A DNA stretch of 64,000 nucleotides, from positions 53,813-117,812 of the forward strand of contig CALHAX010000021.1 of the NCBI GenBank assembly GCA_937931785.1, given 5' to 3'. Origin of the DNA: an uncultured Hyphomicrobiaceae bacterium (lineage in GTDB: Bacteria > Pseudomonadota > Alphaproteobacteria > Rhizobiales > CALHAX01). The translations under genes were made by a program, and so were the position numbers. The notes beneath the pieces were generated by a model. It made no database searches. It was not told where the DNA came from and was given only the letters and a program-made list of their open reading frames with translations. Below, in pieces: positions 1 through 8,989 of this stretch. The first letter of the stretch is position 1, and each line of letters begins with the position of its first letter.

Positions 1-554
1 ATCCGGATGCGGTGGAAAAATCCCAGATCGCGAAAGATCTGAAACGGGTGCGAAACGTGAAACCACTCTGGTCGCGGTTCGGCACGTTGCTCGGCATTCC
101 GCTCGGCGCCGCTGACATGTGGCTCAACACGATATGGCCGGGGGGCTGGTTCACCATGAAGCATGGCAAGGCCGATCACGAGACACTGAGACCAGCCTCC
201 GAGTGTGAACCAATTATTTATCCCAAACCCGATGGTAAGCTGACGTTCGACAAGCTTACAAACATTTCGTTCTCAGGTACCAATCACGAGGAAGACCAGC
301 CCGTACACCTCAAGGTGCAGAACCTCGCACTGCAGAAATCGAGCGAGTACGAGATCTACAACGGACCGTCGAACCGGTTTTGTCCGGCAGGTGTTTACGA
401 GTGGGTTGCGGATGATGAGAACGGTGGCGTGAAATACCAGATCAACGCGCAAAATTGCGTGCATTGCAAAACATGCGACATCAAGGACCCGAACCAGAAT
501 ATCAATTGGACAGTGCCGCAAGGTGGCGAGGGCCCGGTTTATCCGGGCATGTAG
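1..554 (+). CDS. Electron transfer flavoprotein-ubiquinone oxidoreductase, C-terminal part (5' end outside window)
   Basis: This is the last ~183 residues of ETF-QO, the inner-membrane Fe-S flavoprotein that passes electrons from electron transfer flavoprotein (fatty-acid and amino-acid dehydrogenases) to ubiquinone. The frame is open from the window edge (codons from base 3). The diagnostic C-terminus is present: an FCPAGVYEW segment, then QNCVHCKTCDIKDP, which supplies ligands of the single [4Fe-4S] cluster, then INWTVPQGGEGP. The stop is TAG at 552-554. The next gene begins 3 nt later, so the two may be co-transcribed. The start and the FAD domain lie upstream of the window. Confidence 0.95.
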   Translation, partial: PDAVEKSQIAKDLKRVRNVKPLWSRFGTLLGIPLGAADMWLNTIWPGGWFTMKHGKADHETLRPASECEPIIYPKPDGKLTFDKLTNISFSGTNHEEDQPVHLKVQNLALQKSSEYEIYNGPSNRFCPAGVYEWVADDENGGVKYQINAQNCVHCKTCDIKDPNQNINWTVPQGGEGPVYPGM

Positions 555-557
555 CGT

Positions 558-1535
558 ATGGGGATGTTCACACTCGACCAGTTACATGCAGCCGGGACGT
601 TGGTGCATCGGTATATCCAGCCGACCCTGCAATACAACTGGCCGTTGCTGTGCGAGCGAACCGGTTGTGATGTCTGGGTCAAGCACGAGAACCACACGCC
701 GACGGGTGCGTTCAAGGTGCGCGGCGGGATTGTCTATCTCGATAACTACGTACGGTCCAAGGATGGTACGAACGGATTGATTACAGCAACCACCGGCAAT
801 CACGGGCAGTCCATTCCGTGGGCGGCACGCCTACACGATGTGCCTGTCACAATTTATGTACCCAAAGGCAATTCGCCGGAGAAAAACGCATCAATGCATG
901 CGCTCGGAGCTGAATTGGTTGAGCATGGCGCAGATTTCGATGAAGCCTGGCCCGCAAGCGAAAAGGCTGCTGCAGATCGCGATCTGCATTTCGTCAAGTC
1001 GTTTCACGAGTTGCTCGTCAAAGGCGTATCAACCTATGCGCTGGAATTATTCAGCGCTCACGATGATTTGGATACAGTCTATGTGCCGGTCGGCATGGGA
1101 TCCGGCATTTGCGGCATGATCAGTGTGCGGGATGCGCTCGGCCTCAAGACCAAAATTGTGGGTGTTGTCGCTGAACAGGCTCCAGCGATTGCACAATCCT
1201 TTGCGGCGAAACGTCCCGTATCGTCAAATTCGTCTGCAACGTTTGCCGCCGGTGTCGCGTGTCGCAATCCTGTTGCGGAGGCGGTTGAGGTGATCTGTGC
1301 CGGGGCTGAGCGAATCGTACAGGTGAGTGAAACCGAAATTGCAGATGCGATGCGCGCTTATTTCCACGACACGCACAACGCTGCTGAAGGAGCCGGGGCG
1401 GCGCCGCTTGCTGCCCTGATGCAGGAAAAAGACACTATGAAGGGTCGTAAGGTGGGCGTCATTCTGTGCGGTGGGAATGTGGACGGTCCTGCCTTTGCGA
1501 CGGTTCTCAAGGGCGGCATACCGACCCGGGCGTGA
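558..1535 (+). CDS. Threonine/serine dehydratase-like PLP enzyme (fold type II)
   Basis: A 325-residue PLP-dependent beta-family enzyme, probably deaminating threonine or serine to a 2-oxo acid. The PLP Schiff-base lysine is K53 in TGAFKVRGG. The phosphate-binding/Asn loop TATTGNHGQS follows, and ILCGGNVDG sits near the C-terminus. It has no C-terminal ACT domain, which argues for a catabolic, non-allosteric type rather than biosynthetic IlvA. Length fits single-domain dehydratases. It starts 3 nt after the ETF-QO stop. A second, different member of this family lies at 34,997-35,980. Substrate is inferred only; other fold-II enzymes (racemase, hydroxyamino acid dehydratase) remain possible. 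Confidence 0.85.
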   Translation: MGMFTLDQLHAAGTLVHRYIQPTLQYNWPLLCERTGCDVWVKHENHTPTGAFKVRGGIVYLDNYVRSKDGTNGLITATTGNHGQSIPWAARLHDVPVTIYVPKGNSPEKNASMHALGAELVEHGADFDEAWPASEKAAADRDLHFVKSFHELLVKGVSTYALELFSAHDDLDTVYVPVGMGSGICGMISVRDALGLKTKIVGVVAEQAPAIAQSFAAKRPVSSNSSATFAAGVACRNPVAEAVEVICAGAERIVQVSETEIADAMRAYFHDTHNAAEGAGAAPLAALMQEKDTMKGRKVGVILCGGNVDGPAFATVLKGGIPTRA

Positions 1536-1755
1536 CGCCGTTCGTGTCTTTCACAGGCAACAAAGGCGACTTTTGACCCATATGCGCATTTCGCTGTGTA
1601 ATCGCCTTAATGTGACCAACATGCAACGCCTCGCTGGTTTGTAGATATGGCAGAATGCGGTACACTTTAAGTTCTTGGTTATGTGCGCGTTTTGACGCTC
1701 CAGTCGTCGCTGTCACTCTTTGTCAGCGGCCACGAACAGAGGTGACACCCTGCTG

Positions 1756-3783
1756 ATGCGGTTGCTGTTTTCGAACGTGCTTTCTCGGTTGTCCGCTCCG
1801 TGCCCAACCATTGCTCTCGCTGCGTGTCTGACTGTGCCTGTTTTCGGCGCTGTTCAAGACGCAAACGCGGCCTCGCGCGAAAACCTGGAGCGCCAGTCAC
1901 TCTTCGGCAGCTACTTGTCCGGTCGTATCGCTACGCGACAGCGCGACATGGACGCCGCTGCGGACCACTATGAACGGGCCTTGATCAAGGACCCAAACAA
2001 CAGCGATATCGTCAAGCAGGCCCTGCGCGCTGAATTGGCGACCGCGAACTGGGACCGTGCAACAGCGTTGGCTCCGAGTGTTGTCAAACTTGATGATGAC
2101 AATCGCCAGGCACGTCTGTTTCTTGGCATTGCTGCTTTCAAGGGCGGCAAACAAAACGAAGCCCGCACGCATTTTGGCAAGGCTGCCAGTGGACCAATTG
2201 GCGAGTTGGCGTCGGCACTTTCGATAGCATGGACCTATGCGAGTGAGGGAGACAGTGCGGGCGCTTTCAAGGCACTCGACGCTCTGAACAAGGCCAAATG
2301 GGCGCAATACTACCGGCTGTATCACCGCGCTCTCATCGCCGACGTGCTCGGGCTTCGGGTTGAAGCACGCAAGGCGTATGACGAGTTGTTCAAAAGTGAC
2401 CAACGGACACTAAGGCTTGCTCTGGCTTATGCGCAGCACGCAGCGTCAGCATCAGACTTCAAACTTGCACGCAAGATTATCGGTGACCACCTCAAGGTTG
2501 CCAATTCCACACATCCTCTCGCCCGTGCGCTTCTCTCCGATGTTCGCAAGAACACCGTTGTACCACTGCTGTTGGCTGACGCGTCCGATGGCATGGCGGA
2601 GGTTTTCTATAGCCTGGGTGAGGCGCTGACAGGAGAAGGCGGTGTTGATATTGGAGCCATCTATCTGCAATTCAGCTTTTTCGTCCGCCCGGACTTCCCG
2701 ATGGCACTCGTCACGATGGGCTCGGTTTATGAGGCGACACGACGCTACGACAAGGCCATTGAGATCTACGGGCGTATCCCGGCCGGATCACCGTTGTTCT
2801 TCAACGGCGAAGTGCGTCGGGCGGTCAACCTCAATCAACTGAAGAAATTCGAAGAGGCCAGAACGGCTCTGAACGGATTGGTCGACCGGTTTGCAACCGG
2901 AATCGAAGCCACGCCGGAGCTTGAGGGCCTGGCTTTGAACGAGCGCATTCAGCGTCAACTTACCGAGCTGAAGCTCTATGATGGTGATCTTGACGGGGTT
3001 CTGGGAGCGTCTGCACGACGTGGTATTCGTAATTTCCAGTCACAACAAGGACTTGTCGTTGACGGAATTGCAGGTCCGACAACACGAACAGCGCTGGATT
3101 TCGCAACCGGTTCCACTGATGAAATCTTCAAGAAGGACCGCGCCCTTCGCGCGCTCCTGACACTTGGTGCCGTCCTTCGCGGTCATGAAAAATTTGAGGA
3201 TGCAGTCAAGATTTATTCACGCGCAATCGCGTTACTCAAGACACCAACGAAGCAGCACTGGCGTTATTTTTACAGTCGTGGCGTCTCGTACGAACGCCTT
3301 AAAAACTGGCCAAAAGCTGAAGCAGATCTCCAGAAAGCGTTGGAACTCAATCCGGATGAACCGTTGACACTCAACTACCTTGGCTACTCCTGGGTTGATC
3401 AGAACCTTAATCTCAAGAAAGCGCTTGGGATGATCAAGAAGGCTGTCAAGATCAAGCCGGATGACGGCTACTTCGTGGATAGCCTTGGCTGGGCATATTA
3501 CCGTCAAGGCAAATACGAAGAGGCAGCCAAATACCTTGAACGCGCTGTAGAGCTGCGCCCTGAAGACCCGACGATCAACGACCATCTCGGGGATGCGTAT
3601 TGGCAAGTCGGGCGGCAGATTGAGGCACGGTTCCAATGGGAGCAGTCGCTCAGTCTTGGTGCGGAGAAGGACGAGGCGGTTAAAATCCGCAACAAGATCG
3701 CGAATGGCCTCAGCGATGGAAAAAAAGCACGCCTCGCCAAGCAGTCTGACGACAAGAGCAAATCCGACGCCGTCACCGAGTAG
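1756..3783 (+). CDS. Secreted TPR protein with an embedded peptidoglycan-binding domain
   Basis: A 675-residue exported protein. I chose ATG 1756 because it begins a clear Sec signal (MRLLFSNVLSRLS through a hydrophobic stretch to ANAASREN) and has AGAGGTG about 11 nt upstream; a TTG at 1720 is an alternative. N- and C-terminal tetratricopeptide repeats (for example LQKALELNPDEPLTLNYLGY and YLERAVELRPEDPTINDHLG) flank a segment at about residues 395-450 that reads as a PG_binding_1 domain (LDGVLGASARRGIRNFQ, then GLVVDGIAGPTTRTAL). TPR proteins are common next to ispE in alphaproteobacteria; the inserted wall-binding domain suggests a periplasmic scaffold tethered to peptidoglycan. It ends 7 nt before ispE. 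Confidence 0.85.
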   Translation: MRLLFSNVLSRLSAPCPTIALAACLTVPVFGAVQDANAASRENLERQSLFGSYLSGRIATRQRDMDAAADHYERALIKDPNNSDIVKQALRAELATANWDRATALAPSVVKLDDDNRQARLFLGIAAFKGGKQNEARTHFGKAASGPIGELASALSIAWTYASEGDSAGAFKALDALNKAKWAQYYRLYHRALIADVLGLRVEARKAYDELFKSDQRTLRLALAYAQHAASASDFKLARKIIGDHLKVANSTHPLARALLSDVRKNTVVPLLLADASDGMAEVFYSLGEALTGEGGVDIGAIYLQFSFFVRPDFPMALVTMGSVYEATRRYDKAIEIYGRIPAGSPLFFNGEVRRAVNLNQLKKFEEARTALNGLVDRFATGIEATPELEGLALNERIQRQLTELKLYDGDLDGVLGASARRGIRNFQSQQGLVVDGIAGPTTRTALDFATGSTDEIFKKDRALRALLTLGAVLRGHEKFEDAVKIYSRAIALLKTPTKQHWRYFYSRGVSYERLKNWPKAEADLQKALELNPDEPLTLNYLGYSWVDQNLNLKKALGMIKKAVKIKPDDGYFVDSLGWAYYRQGKYEEAAKYLERAVELRPEDPTINDHLGDAYWQVGRQIEARFQWEQSLSLGAEKDEAVKIRNKIANGLSDGKKARLAKQSDDKSKSDAVTE

Positions 3784-3790
3784 TGATCAC

Positions 3791-4657
3791 ATGTCGGGGG
3801 TTGTACGTACTTTTGCTCCCGCCAAGATCAATCTCAGTCTGCACGTCCATGGTCGTCGCGATGATGGCTATCACGAACTCACGAGCCTTGTGGTATTCGC
3901 TGACGTTGGCGACCACCTGACATTGTCTCCTTCGATGCACTTCTCACTGAATGTCTCAGGACCTTCAGCGGGTCAGATTGATGGACCGAACCTGATTGCA
4001 ACTGCGGCGGAGCGTCTGCGCGCACGTGTACCCTCGTTCGAACCAGGCACTATTTCTCTCCATAAATCGCTACCGGTTGGCGCAGGCGTTGGTGGCGGAT
4101 CCAGTGATGCTGCGGCCTACCTGCGCGCCGCGCGTGCTGCAAATCCAGCTCATGCCAGCCAAATAGACTGGCCAGAGTTGGCCTTGTCGCTTGGCGCCGA
4201 TGTACCTGTTTGTCTGTACGGCAAGACCACGTGGATGTGTGGGATTGGTGAACGCCTACGCCCGCTCGCAACGCCGCTCGCCCCGATGCACGCCGTTCTT
4301 GCCAATCCCGGGAGCTCGGTGTCAACGGCGAAGGTGTTTCGTGCGCTCGACGCAGGACCACTGAAAGATACTACATTCAGTCGTGATGCGTTCATCAATC
4401 TGGAGCATCTGTCCAATGATCTTGAAGCTCCGGCGCTTCGCGTTGCCCCTGATATAGAATTGGTGCGGCAAGCGCTTGAAGCAACACAAGGTGTTCGGCT
4501 TGTTCGAATGTCGGGAAGCGGAGCCACGTTCTTCGGCATTTACGATGACCGCAATGCTGCAGAAGTTGCAGCACATTCGATCAAACGCTCCCAGCCGAAC
4601 TGGTGGGTGGAAGCAACAACGCTGGGCGATGCACCGAGCGACAACCTTATCGATTGA
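3791..4657 (+). CDS. ispE: 4-diphosphocytidyl-2-C-methyl-D-erythritol kinase
   Basis: A 288-residue GHMP-family kinase that phosphorylates CDP-methylerythritol in the MEP isoprenoid pathway (cytosol). It starts at ATG 3791, seven bases after the TPR gene stop. The N-terminus reads APAKINLSLHVHGRRDDGYHE, where the IspE substrate lysine and HGRRxDGYH signature are intact. The GHMP ATP loop is PVGAGVGGGSSDAAA, and the C-terminal GHMP motif is RMSGSGATFFGIY. A longer frame open upstream inside the TPR gene is not used. The polyprenyl diphosphate synthase on the opposite strand ends 11 bp away and uses products of the same pathway. Confidence 0.97.
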   Translation: MSGVVRTFAPAKINLSLHVHGRRDDGYHELTSLVVFADVGDHLTLSPSMHFSLNVSGPSAGQIDGPNLIATAAERLRARVPSFEPGTISLHKSLPVGAGVGGGSSDAAAYLRAARAANPAHASQIDWPELALSLGADVPVCLYGKTTWMCGIGERLRPLATPLAPMHAVLANPGSSVSTAKVFRALDAGPLKDTTFSRDAFINLEHLSNDLEAPALRVAPDIELVRQALEATQGVRLVRMSGSGATFFGIYDDRNAAEVAAHSIKRSQPNWWVEATTLGDAPSDNLID

Positions 4658-4668
4658 TCACTGTTTGT

Positions 4669-5685
4669 TCAGCTCACGCGATTGATGCAAAACGACACGA
4701 CATCCATCAACGCTGATTTTTGCGGTACGTCCGGGAAAATCGCGAGCGCGTCGCGGGCGATCGAACCATAATGACGCGCCCGTTTGATTGTGTCGTCTAT
4801 CGCACCATGCGTTGCCATGAGGTCCATGGCATGATCGAGATCCCCGTCCTGAATATCGCCATCCTGCAGCGTGCGTTTCCAGAAGGCGCGTTCTTCGCCC
4901 GAACCACGACGATAGGACAAGACAACAGGAAGCGTTATTTTGCCTTCGCGGAAATCGTCCCCAACAGACTTGCCAAGATTTGCCTGATCGCCAGCGTAAT
5001 CAAGGGCATCGTCAATCAGCTGAAACGCGACCCCCAAATTGCGACCATAAGACCGTAATGCGGAAATTTCAGTTTTCGGGCGCTCTGCTATGGCGGCGCC
5101 CACCTCACCGGCAGCCGAGAACAAAGCCGCCGTCTTGGCCTCGATTACGGACAGGTATTCGTCTTCAGTCGTTTCCATGTTCTTGGAGGCAGCAAGCTGC
5201 ATCACCTCACCCTCGGCGATCACAGAAGCTGCTGTCGAGAGAATATCGAGCGCCTGAAGCGAGCCGACATCCACCATCATTCGGAACGATTGACCGAGCA
5301 GGAAATCTCCAACAAGGACGCTGGCCTCGTTGCCCCACAGAATCCGCGCCGTCTTGCGACCGCGTCGCAAATCGCTGTCATCCACCACGTCGTCATGAAG
5401 AAGCGTGGCCGTATGCATGAACTCGACGCTGGCTGCGAGCTTGATATGGCCATTCCCCTCGTAACCACACAATTGCGCCGCGGCGATCGTCATCATCGGG
5501 CGCAAGCGTTTGCCGCCAGAATCAATGAGATGCCGCGCGAGCTTGGGGATCAGTTCGACATCGGAACGCGCCTTGTCGAGTATGATCGCATTCACCTCGG
5601 CCATGTCTGCCTTGACCAGGTCAAGCAATGGCTTCAGGCTGGCCTGCGGATCACGGGCCTCATCCAACGATACGACGACGGCCAA
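4669..5685 (-). CDS. ispB: Long-chain polyprenyl (octa/decaprenyl) diphosphate synthase
   Basis: A 338-residue trans-prenyltransferase that builds the polyprenyl tail of ubiquinone. The first aspartate-rich motif is LLHDDVVDDSDLRRG and the second is FQLIDDALDYAGD; GGKRLRP supplies the IPP-binding residues. I chose TTG 5685 because GAGGAGG stands 5 nt upstream and MAVVVSLDEARDPQ matches the usual short N-terminus; the frame is open further upstream but that extension has no family character. It is convergent with ispE. It is divergent from the DUF2007 gene, leaving about 100 bp for both promoters. Chain length cannot be read from the sequence. Confidence 0.93.
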   Translation of the reverse strand: MAVVVSLDEARDPQASLKPLLDLVKADMAEVNAIILDKARSDVELIPKLARHLIDSGGKRLRPMMTIAAAQLCGYEGNGHIKLAASVEFMHTATLLHDDVVDDSDLRRGRKTARILWGNEASVLVGDFLLGQSFRMMVDVGSLQALDILSTAASVIAEGEVMQLAASKNMETTEDEYLSVIEAKTAALFSAAGEVGAAIAERPKTEISALRSYGRNLGVAFQLIDDALDYAGDQANLGKSVGDDFREGKITLPVVLSYRRGSGEERAFWKRTLQDGDIQDGDLDHAMDLMATHGAIDDTIKRARHYGSIARDALAIFPDVPQKSALMDVVSFCINRVS

Positions 5686-5784
5686 GGCGGCCTCCTCTTC
5701 ACAACTCGCGCACAGTAATATACCTGCGTGTGGCCCCGTTGCGGGGGGCCAGATCGCCGCAGTCATGCCCGGAGCAACACACAA

Positions 5785-6027
5785 GTGCAAGAATTGTTAC
5801 GAACGAACGATCCTGTGCTGATTTCCTTTGTCGAGGCGATACTCGGCGAAGCCGGCATTGTTCATATGGTGGCGGACCAACACACGAGTATTCTCGAAGG
5901 GTCGATCGGGGCCATTCCACGGCGTGTTCTGGTTGATGGCGATGACCTCATGCAGGCGCAAAGACTGATGCGCGACGCAGATCTGGGCGCACAACTAAGC
6001 GATACGGCACAGAAAGCGAACGGGTGA
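5785..6027 (+). CDS. DUF2007-type small protein (putative signal-transducing protein)
   Basis: An 80-residue soluble protein beginning at GTG 5785 (GGAG 10 nt upstream). The sequence core ELLRTNDPVLISFVEAIL...GIVHMVADQHTSILEGSIG...RRVLV fits the DUF2007 family, whose members act as small ferredoxin-like-fold sensors or inhibitors of unknown partner. Its stop codon overlaps the start of the methyltransferase by 4 nt (GTGA), so translation of the two is probably coupled. In related genomes the same pair sits next to the polyprenyl synthase. Function is unknown beyond family membership. Confidence 0.8.
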   Translation: MQELLRTNDPVLISFVEAILGEAGIVHMVADQHTSILEGSIGAIPRRVLVDGDDLMQAQRLMRDADLGAQLSDTAQKANG

Positions 6028-6812
6028 CGTCGAACGCACCAGAGGCCAACGTTACGGACGACGCCTTTCTGGGCGGTCGCCTGAACCTGCTGCAGTCGAC
6101 ACAGGGATTGCGGGCCGGGATTGATGCCGTCCTGTTGGCGGCAGCGGCTCCGGTGTCAGATTCCGAACCTTCGCAAATCCTGGATGTTGGAACCGGATGT
6201 GGGGTCGTCGGACTTTCGATCCTGGCCAGAGCGTCGGGGTGCAAGCTGACTGGTATCGATGTCAGCGCAGAACTCGTGTCACTGGCACGGCAGAACGCCG
6301 ACCGTAACGGATTTGCCGCACAAGCCCGCTTTCATGTCGGCGACGTACGAACGATCGCGGCGACAACAAAGGCCTGTGGGCTGACTGCCAACACGTTTGA
6401 TCACGTGGTTGCCAACCCGCCCTACTTCGAGAACGGGACAGTTCAGAATGCACCCGCACCGATCAAGGATCGCGCCAACGTGATGGCAGCAGGTGAGCTT
6501 GATCTCTGGGTGCGCTTCATGACGCATGCTGCGAGAGCGAACGGCATGCTGACGATGGTTCATACTCCAGAAGCATTACCACAGCTTCTTGCCGCGCTCG
6601 ACGGGCGGTTTGGTGCGCTTAACGTGTTTCCGTTGTTCCCGCGTACTGGGCAACCGGCATCTCGCATCATTGTGCAAGGTCTCAAGGGTGCGCGAACCGC
6701 CATGTCGTTGCGTCCCGGTCTTATCCTGCATGAGACGGATGGGCGCTTTACACCGCGAGCCGAGCAGGTGTTGCGGCATGGTTGTAGCCTGGCGTTGAAT
6801 GACGCGTCATGA
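6024..6812 (+). CDS. tRNA1(Val) (adenine(37)-N6)-methyltransferase-like protein
   Basis: A 262-residue class I SAM-dependent N6-adenine methyltransferase of the YfiC/TrmN6 family. SAM motif I is LDVGTGCGVVGLSILAR (about residue 52), the acidic residue of motif II is in TGIDVSAEL, and the catalytic NPPY is in VVANPPYFENG (about residue 131). It starts at GTG 6024, which overlaps the stop of the preceding gene. The family methylates A37 next to the anticodon of tRNA-Val; the exact tRNA target here is inferred from family membership. Confidence 0.85.
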   Translation: MTSNAPEANVTDDAFLGGRLNLLQSTQGLRAGIDAVLLAAAAPVSDSEPSQILDVGTGCGVVGLSILARASGCKLTGIDVSAELVSLARQNADRNGFAAQARFHVGDVRTIAATTKACGLTANTFDHVVANPPYFENGTVQNAPAPIKDRANVMAAGELDLWVRFMTHAARANGMLTMVHTPEALPQLLAALDGRFGALNVFPLFPRTGQPASRIIVQGLKGARTAMSLRPGLILHETDGRFTPRAEQVLRHGCSLALNDAS

Positions 6813-6920
6813 ACGCCCATCTGCCAAGCGACGCCATTGCCGTTCATTAACTTTGCATCGGCGGTGTTTGTTCGTATGTGAAAGCCACGCTTTGCCGCTC
6901 CGTCATGATGAGGACTGAAA

Positions 6921-7778
6921 ATGGGATTGTTTGATCGTTCGCCAGTCGTACCAGTTCTTCGCTTCAACGGACCGATCGGCATGGCAAGTCCATTACGCCC
7001 CGGGCTTTCCCTTGCAACGACGGCGGGACCCATCGAGAAAGCTTTTTCGATGAAGAAAGCTCCTGCTGTCGCAATCGTAATCAATTCCCCCGGCGGTTCG
7101 CCAGTGCAGTCCCGGCTTATCTACCAACGCATTCGAGACAAAGCTGAAGAAGCGAACAAGAAAGTCTACGTCTTCATGGAAGATGTCGCTGCCTCCGGCG
7201 GTTACATGATCGCCTGCGCTGGAGATGAGATCTATGCAGACCCGAGCTCGATTGTCGGATCCATCGGTGTGGTCTCCGCAGGCTTCGGGCTCGACAAGTT
7301 CATTGCGCGCTATGATATCGAACGCCGCGTTCATACCATCGGTGAGAACAAATCGATGCTTGATCCGTTTCGCCCGGAGGACCCGAAAGATATCGAACGC
7401 CTCAAGATGATCCAGAAGGACATCCACGACGTCTTTACTGGCCTGGTGAAGGCCAGTCGTGGCAGCAAGCTCGTTGGAACGGAGAGCGAATTGTTCGATG
7501 GCCAGATCTGGAGTGGCGGGCCTGCTGTGGAGAATGGCTTGATTGACGGCCTCAGCGACGTGAGGACGAAAATGCGGGAGTTGTTCGGCGACAAGGTGAA
7601 ACTGAAAGTCATCGGTAAACGGCGCGGCTTGTTCGGGTTGAACATCGGACAGAGCGCCTCTGATCCTTTGCGGGCATTGACGGAAACACTCGACGGACAG
7701 GGGTTTGCGTCAGGACTGAGCAAAGATGTGATTTCAACGCTCGAAGAACGAGCACTTTGGGCGCGCTACGGATTGTAG
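6921..7778 (+). CDS. S49 family serine peptidase (SppA-like)
   Basis: A 285-residue short-form SppA/S49 peptidase, a family that degrades cleaved signal peptides and other membrane-released peptides. The nucleophile is Ser92 in VAASGGYMIAC, and the general base is likely Lys144 in GENKSMLDPF. The 52-residue spacing matches the Ser/Lys dyad of the short SppA forms. NSPGGSP and GSIGVVSAGF are the other family signatures. No convincing N-terminal transmembrane helix is visible (MGLFDRSPVVPVLRFNGPIG), so it may be peripheral or cytoplasmic. It is convergent with crtY, 11 bp apart. Confidence 0.9.
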   Translation: MGLFDRSPVVPVLRFNGPIGMASPLRPGLSLATTAGPIEKAFSMKKAPAVAIVINSPGGSPVQSRLIYQRIRDKAEEANKKVYVFMEDVAASGGYMIACAGDEIYADPSSIVGSIGVVSAGFGLDKFIARYDIERRVHTIGENKSMLDPFRPEDPKDIERLKMIQKDIHDVFTGLVKASRGSKLVGTESELFDGQIWSGGPAVENGLIDGLSDVRTKMRELFGDKVKLKVIGKRRGLFGLNIGQSASDPLRALTETLDGQGFASGLSKDVISTLEERALWARYGL

Positions 7779-7789
7779 GATTTGCTGCT

Positions 7790-8980
7790 TTACCCAACGG
7801 GCTCTGACGGCGGCCAGACGGAACTTTCCAACAAGCAGGGCAACGCCTTTGACACAGGAATCGGCGGTTTGCCGATCAGAATGCGCGCCTTGTCGAACCC
7901 GTTCAGTCGGGCGGCATAAAACCGTGAAATTGTACCAGTTCCCAGTCGATAGAAGTGCTGGAAAATATCAACGCGTTCGTGTGGCAACGCCCCGCGGAAC
8001 AGCATGCGGTTCAAGAGGCGGAAGTAACGTCGCTCACTCCAGGCCGCACGGGACAGGCGCTCGATCTCGATTGCGACGGATGTCGTCGTAAAACCATCAA
8101 GGTTGGAGATCGACTCCGCGGCACGAACAGCATCCGGAAGTGAGTAACCTGTCGTTGGATGAAAAAGCGCAGCGCGCAGGCCTAGCGGTGGCGGTGTCTC
8201 TGTGCGGTTTCGCCATAACGCATCCATGTCGCCGCCAAGCACGACGGGCAAGACACCGTTTTCTTCTCGTTCTACGTCCGCAATTTGCCATCCTTGCGCG
8301 GCGATGTAGCTCTTAACGCGTTCGCGAAGCTGATCGACAGACACATCCTCACCATCGCTATAATAGGTATCCTCAACGAGCAGGCGATGCGTATCGAATG
8401 GCAATGTGTAGACAAAGCGATATCCATCTTTCTGCGACACCGTGGCGTCCATGATGGTGGGGCGTGTTTCGCCATGCGGTTCGATGCAGCGGATTTCGAG
8501 GCCAAGAAATTTCTGAAAGCCAAGAGCGAGCGGCAAATCCGTTTTCAACCCGCGTGCATCGATGACGCATTGCGCGTCGTACCGCTGTCCATCATTGAGG
8601 ATGACATGATCTCTCCCGAGCGTCGTAACGCGCGTTGCCAATCGAACGCTCTCACCGATGCGTTCCATCGCAACAGCATGAAATTTCTCGGCCGATATCG
8701 TGTTGTAACCGACGTCAATGATGCGAGTGAATTTCGGGAATTTTAATTGCTGGTCGGGCCACGCGCAAGCGATGAATGGCTTGATCCAATCATAGTGTTC
8801 CTGCTTCAGGTCGGTTGTGTGAAAAGACCACGTATGATTGGCACCCAGCGTTTCCGCCTGTTCGACAAGCAGAAGTTTCAACGTTGGGTGGCGTTCTCGC
8901 AAACGGACCGCGAGCAGAGTGCTCGCGAGACCACCGCCTGCCAGAATGACGTCGTAGTTTTCTTCGATTGAGTTTGCCAT
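7790..8980 (-). CDS. crtY: Lycopene beta-cyclase (CrtY type)
   Basis: A 396-residue flavoprotein-fold cyclase forming the beta-rings of beta-carotene. The FAD/NAD-binding N-terminus is YDVILAGGGLASTLLAVRL, followed by the CrtY-typical GANHTWSFH and later FHPTTGYSLPDAV and LLNRMLFRGA. The start ATG 8980 lies 9 nt after the GST stop, so it is probably the last gene of a minus-strand run. None of its usual partners (crtE, crtB, crtI, crtZ/W) is in the window, so lycopene must be supplied by genes elsewhere. Confidence 0.93.
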   Translation of the reverse strand: MANSIEENYDVILAGGGLASTLLAVRLRERHPTLKLLLVEQAETLGANHTWSFHTTDLKQEHYDWIKPFIACAWPDQQLKFPKFTRIIDVGYNTISAEKFHAVAMERIGESVRLATRVTTLGRDHVILNDGQRYDAQCVIDARGLKTDLPLALGFQKFLGLEIRCIEPHGETRPTIMDATVSQKDGYRFVYTLPFDTHRLLVEDTYYSDGEDVSVDQLRERVKSYIAAQGWQIADVEREENGVLPVVLGGDMDALWRNRTETPPPLGLRAALFHPTTGYSLPDAVRAAESISNLDGFTTTSVAIEIERLSRAAWSERRYFRLLNRMLFRGALPHERVDIFQHFYRLGTGTISRFYAARLNGFDKARILIGKPPIPVSKALPCLLESSVWPPSEPVG

Positions 8981-8989
8981 GTGGCTCGA

